From positions 1 through 17,775 of the forward strand of contig JAEDFN010000036.1 in NCBI GenBank assembly GCA_016292775.1: a stretch of 17,775 nt of DNA. Direction: 5' to 3'. Both the position numbers and the translations under genes were made by a program. The DNA comes from Paludibacteraceae bacterium. Its GTDB lineage: Bacteria > Bacteroidota > Bacteroidia > Bacteroidales > Paludibacteraceae. Each line of letters begins with the position of its first letter. Position 1 is the stretch's first letter. Positions 15,370-17,775 of this stretch are shown one piece after another. The notes under the pieces are model-generated. The model worked only from the letters and a program-made list of their open reading frames with translations. It made no database searches and was not told where the DNA came from.

Positions 15370-15726
15370 ATGACGAGTTCACACTTAATAATATCAACAT
15401 CAAATGAATTGCTTCGCATACCGGCGCGGCACATTATATATATCTCCTCGGATGGCAACTATAGCAACTTGCTATTACAGGGCGGGGAGATGCGTCTTAT
15501 CACATACCAATTAGGACAGATAGAACGCATGATTGCCGACCAATTACAAAGTGATGGAATGAACTTTATGCGAATAGGCAAATCACTTATTATTAATATG
15601 AACCATGTGTTCTATATCAATATTCAAAAGCAACAATTACTACTCACAGATAATGCAGGAGGACGTTACACACTCTCTGCTTCTAAAGAGGCCTTAAAAT
15701 CGTTGAAAGAACTGATAGAAAAATGA
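15370..15726 (+). CDS. Stand-alone LytTR DNA-binding regulator
   Basis: The 118-residue protein is essentially one LytTR domain (about 5-117) with no receiver or other sensor domain. It shows the family pattern: RIPARHIIYISSDGNYSNLLL (about 16-36), ITYQLGQIERMI, then FMRIGKSLIINMNHVFYINIQKQQLLLTD (about 66-94) with the typical R-x-x-K-S-x-I-I-N motif, and a final KEALKSLKEL helix. LytTR proteins bind short direct repeats upstream of target genes. Its stop overlaps the start of the next gene by the ATGA arrangement, so the two are translated together. Single-domain LytTR proteins paired with membrane proteins form regulatory systems in other bacteria, where the membrane partner restrains the DNA-binding protein. 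Confidence 0.9.
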   Translation: MTSSHLIISTSNELLRIPARHIIYISSDGNYSNLLLQGGEMRLITYQLGQIERMIADQLQSDGMNFMRIGKSLIINMNHVFYINIQKQQLLLTDNAGGRYTLSASKEALKSLKELIEK

Positions 15727-16595
15727 AAGAAGATATCAAAGATACGGAGATTCGCATCATAGGTGCTAATAAAAAGGATAGTAAAAAGAACACTATCTTG
15801 ATATTGTGTATCATCGGGGGGCTATGTATAGCACTACTGGTTGGACTTGTATGGCATTTATCTACACGAGAGAAGACCGATATAGAGTCCGGAATATACG
15901 AACAAGAAGAGACATCACGGCAACAATTACAACCTCATCCTTTAAGGGGCTGGCTCTGCAATTTAGATACCATTCAAACAACCGGGACTGCAATAAAAGA
16001 TAGCATAGTCAACGACATTCCATTACATATATACGTACCGTTAAACGGCAAACCACGTCTCACATTGGGCTATGACATAATGAACCGATGCGACGAGAAC
16101 ATATTATTTTTCCAAGCAGCGGACATTCGTGCGGATAACAAAAATATAGTAGGAGCATTTGTTTTAGAAGGAGAAGTGCTCAGTCGCGGATTAAGTAAAC
16201 GAGGATATTGCGCCATCATTGACGGGAAAATAGAAGTAGGAGTAGCCGACAACTCCCCACTATTTGAAGAAGCCACAGAAAAAAATGGCTATTTCTTCAG
16301 ACAATTTCCGCTGGTAGACAACGGAATACTGGTAGAGAACACAATAAAAACAAAATCTATGAGACGCGGAATATGCGAATTGGAGGGTAAAATTGTAATT
16401 GTTACAACAGATACTCCAGAGTCGCTACACGATTTTGCTCAAGCATTGGTAGATATAGGCACAACAAATGCCATATATTTAGTAGGTAGTGATGCAATAG
16501 GATGGGCATGTGATATTCAAGGCAACGGCATAGAAATAGGGGCATGGGATAAAAGACAATACAAAAATGTTAACTTTATAACTTGGGGAAAATAG
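15723..16595 (+). CDS. Membrane-anchored phosphodiester glycosidase (NAGPA)-like protein
   Basis: The 290-residue protein has a charged cytoplasmic N-terminus (1-23), one membrane helix (about 24-44) and a periplasmic domain from about 100 onward. That domain resembles the phosphodiester glycosidase (NAGPA/DUF2233) fold. Supporting blocks are GAFVLEGEVLSRGLSKRGYC, a FPLVDNGILV segment like the usual 'gPlLVknG', RRGICELEGKIVIVTTDTPESLHDFAQALVDIG, and TNAIYLVGSDAIGWA where the family has its LDGGGSS loop. That loop is degenerate here, so glycosidase activity is doubtful. The gene overlaps the LytTR gene by four bases, which points to a sensor, anti-regulator or target role. The homology call is from motif order only. 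Confidence 0.6.
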   Translation: MKEDIKDTEIRIIGANKKDSKKNTILILCIIGGLCIALLVGLVWHLSTREKTDIESGIYEQEETSRQQLQPHPLRGWLCNLDTIQTTGTAIKDSIVNDIPLHIYVPLNGKPRLTLGYDIMNRCDENILFFQAADIRADNKNIVGAFVLEGEVLSRGLSKRGYCAIIDGKIEVGVADNSPLFEEATEKNGYFFRQFPLVDNGILVENTIKTKSMRRGICELEGKIVIVTTDTPESLHDFAQALVDIGTTNAIYLVGSDAIGWACDIQGNGIEIGAWDKRQYKNVNFITWGK

Positions 16596-16697
16596 ATTAA
16601 AAAGAAAGAAAAATCAAAACTCCACAGTACGAATTGTTATAAGACAGATATTTTCATACAACGACAGCTATAGTTTATACAATCTCACGCAAAAAAC

Positions 16698-16728
16698 TTT
16701 GATAGGTATTTGTTTAGACGTACTTTTG
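16698..16728 (+). promoter_or_regulatory. Promoter of the WG-repeat gene
   Basis: TTTG (16698-16701), a 19-base spacer and TACTTTTG (16721-16728) match the Bacteroidota -33/-7 consensus fully. The start would be near 16734, about 27 bases before the ATG at 16761. The 165-base gap before this gene shows no terminator for the NAGPA-like gene and no other feature. Confidence 0.8.
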
Positions 16729-16760
16729 TACTCGATTTATAAACAAATAACTATTTTATC

Positions 16761-17666
16761 ATGAAAAAGAAATTAATTATTTTATCAGGAATTCTATTTT
16801 CCTTAGTAGTAATTTTCATAGTATGTGTATTAATTTACGCTAATTCAACATCGTACACCGAAGAAAGGCAGTTATCAGAAAAGATAGCCTCTGTAAGACA
16901 GAGCGATGGCTCATACAAATTGGTCAATACAGAGACTGGCAAAACACTCATCAGCGACATATCTGTAGAATGGATAGCCTCCGGATATGACTCCCTTGCA
17001 GTATTTTCAAAAGACGACAAACGCGGTTTTTTTAATATAAATACCGGTGAGATAGTAGTTGAACCAATCTATGAACATGCATGGATTTTTTCTAATAAAT
17101 TAGCCGCCGTGGTATTACACAATAAAGTAGGATTCATCAACTCCACAGGTAAAGTGGTAATAGATTTCAAATACCAATATATGCCGGGAGAGAGTTACCT
17201 CTTCCGCTATGGACATTGTGCAGTGGCTAATGAGGAACTACAAGTAGGTGTAATAGATACTTTAGGCAATTGGGTGATAGAGCCGAATTACGAGGATATC
17301 TACGTTTCGGAACATTATGCTATTGGACACGTAAGGGGTAATTTTGATCATCAAATAGATTACAACGGGAATATCATTCTCGATTGCGTAATAGACAATA
17401 TATACGACATCTATTACGACGTAAGTTATATAGACGAAATTACCGGATGCCCAAGTGAGAGCAAAGTGGCAAGTAACGAATTTTTTGAGTATAAAATAGG
17501 CTCATTAAGCGGGCTTATGAACAACAAAGGGGAGTTTATTACACAGCCTATATACACAGTAATAAGGGGGCTTGGGCCACATTTATTTCGCGCCACTTTA
17601 CAAGATGGATTTTCCGAAGTAATCATTAACGAAAAAGGGGAAGTGTTGAGTTCCATAAAGGAATAG
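16761..17666 (+). CDS. Membrane-anchored WG-repeat protein
   Basis: The 301-residue protein has an N-terminal hydrophobic segment (about 5-27) that is either an anchor or a signal. The rest is built of WG-type repeats, each a 'GFIN-x-x-G-x-hhI-x-P-x-Y' unit: KRGFFNINTGEIVVEPIY (about 87-104), KVGFINSTGKVVIDFKY (122-138), QVGVIDTLGNWVIEPNY (161-177), a degenerate DYNGNIILD unit near 200-208, and LSGLMNNKGEFITQPIY (249-265). WG repeats form a propeller- or solenoid-like surface thought to bind partners, and no enzyme activity is predicted. It has its own consensus promoter and its own terminator, so it is a single-gene unit next to the LytTR pair. Its position outside the cytoplasmic membrane (periplasm, anchored) is inferred. 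Confidence 0.82.
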   Translation: MKKKLIILSGILFSLVVIFIVCVLIYANSTSYTEERQLSEKIASVRQSDGSYKLVNTETGKTLISDISVEWIASGYDSLAVFSKDDKRGFFNINTGEIVVEPIYEHAWIFSNKLAAVVLHNKVGFINSTGKVVIDFKYQYMPGESYLFRYGHCAVANEELQVGVIDTLGNWVIEPNYEDIYVSEHYAIGHVRGNFDHQIDYNGNIILDCVIDNIYDIYYDVSYIDEITGCPSESKVASNEFFEYKIGSLSGLMNNKGEFITQPIYTVIRGLGPHLFRATLQDGFSEVIINEKGEVLSSIKE

Positions 17667-17686
17667 AAAATAAATAAAATAAAAAT

Positions 17687-17719
17687 AAAAAAGCGATGTA
17701 ATCACTACATCGCTTTTTT
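17687..17719. terminator. Bidirectional terminator between the WG gene and tRNA-Val
   Basis: A6GCGATGTA (17687-17700) and TACATCGCT6 (17706-17719) form a perfect 14-base inverted repeat around a 5-base loop. It lies 20 bases past the WG-repeat stop and only 3 bases past the 3' end of the minus-strand tRNA. It therefore serves both converging transcripts. Confidence 0.93.
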
Positions 17720-17722
17720 ATG

Positions 17723-17775
17723 TGGGCGTTGACGGATTCGAACCGCCGACCCTCTGCTTGTAAGGCAGATGCTCT
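17723..17775 (-). tRNA. tRNA-Val (anticodon UAC), 3' part only
   Basis: The minus strand reads as the 3' two-thirds of a tRNA. The anticodon arm TCTGC-CTTACAA-GCAGA has anticodon TAC, which reads the valine codon GUA. The variable loop, the T-arm GGCGG-TTCGAAT-CCGTC, the 3' acceptor strand AACGCCC and discriminator A (17723) follow. The CCA tail is not encoded; the next bases are CAT. The D-arm and 5' acceptor strand lie beyond the window edge. Confidence 0.95.

Noticed and set aside
1..17775. Mobile elements, CRISPR arrays, phage or toxin-antitoxin genes
   Set aside because: I saw no transposase, integrase, spaced direct repeats, target-site duplications or toxin-like small gene pairs on either strand.

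Overview
The window is AT-rich DNA from a member of the Bacteroidota, most likely the order Bacteroidales. Four things point there. Several operons start from promoters that match the phylum's TAnnTTTG -7 motif, some with a TTTG -33 box. The thiamine genes run thiS-thiE-thiG-thiC behind a TPP riboswitch. Methylmalonyl-CoA mutase is split into mutA and mutB. A secreted nuclease carries a C-terminal tail of the type IX secretion (Por) kind. That tail argues against Bacteroides itself and for a T9SS-bearing family. No transposase, phage gene, CRISPR array or integration site is visible, and the window reads as ordinary chromosome.

Layout. (1) 135-3792, minus strand: promoter, TPP riboswitch with a terminator platform, then thiS, thiE, thiG and thiC, closed by a strong hairpin terminator. 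(2) 3889-4854, plus strand: divergent thiD with its own probable promoter. (3) 4964-8269, plus strand: secreted OB-fold/endonuclease-exonuclease-phosphatase nuclease, HD-domain phosphohydrolase, lpxK (lipid A 4'-kinase); closely spaced, so probably one transcript. (4) 8416-12608: promoter, mutA, mutB, terminator. (5) 12620-15275: consensus promoter, outer-membrane barrel protein, PNGase F-like lipoprotein, 59-residue winged-helix protein, second barrel protein, terminator. (6) 15346-16595: promoter, stand-alone LytTR DNA-binding protein overlapping (ATGA) a single-pass membrane protein with a phosphodiester glycosidase (NAGPA)-like domain. (7) 16698-17719: promoter, membrane-anchored WG-repeat protein, bidirectional terminator. 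(8) 17723-17775, minus strand: 3' part of tRNA-Val(UAC), cut by the window edge.

Function. The thi genes supply both thiamine precursors: ThiC makes the HMP pyrimidine, ThiD phosphorylates it, ThiS and ThiG make the thiazole, and ThiE joins the two. ThiF and ThiH/ThiO, which the thiazole branch normally needs, are not in the operon. MutAB interconverts succinyl-CoA and methylmalonyl-CoA for propionate metabolism.

The less described parts are the envelope operon around the PNGase F-like lipoprotein, which keeps two of three catalytic acids by eye alignment and lacks the third, and the LytTR/membrane-NAGPA pair, which looks like a one-component envelope-linked regulator with its partner. A detailed antiterminator pairing can also be drawn for the TPP riboswitch.
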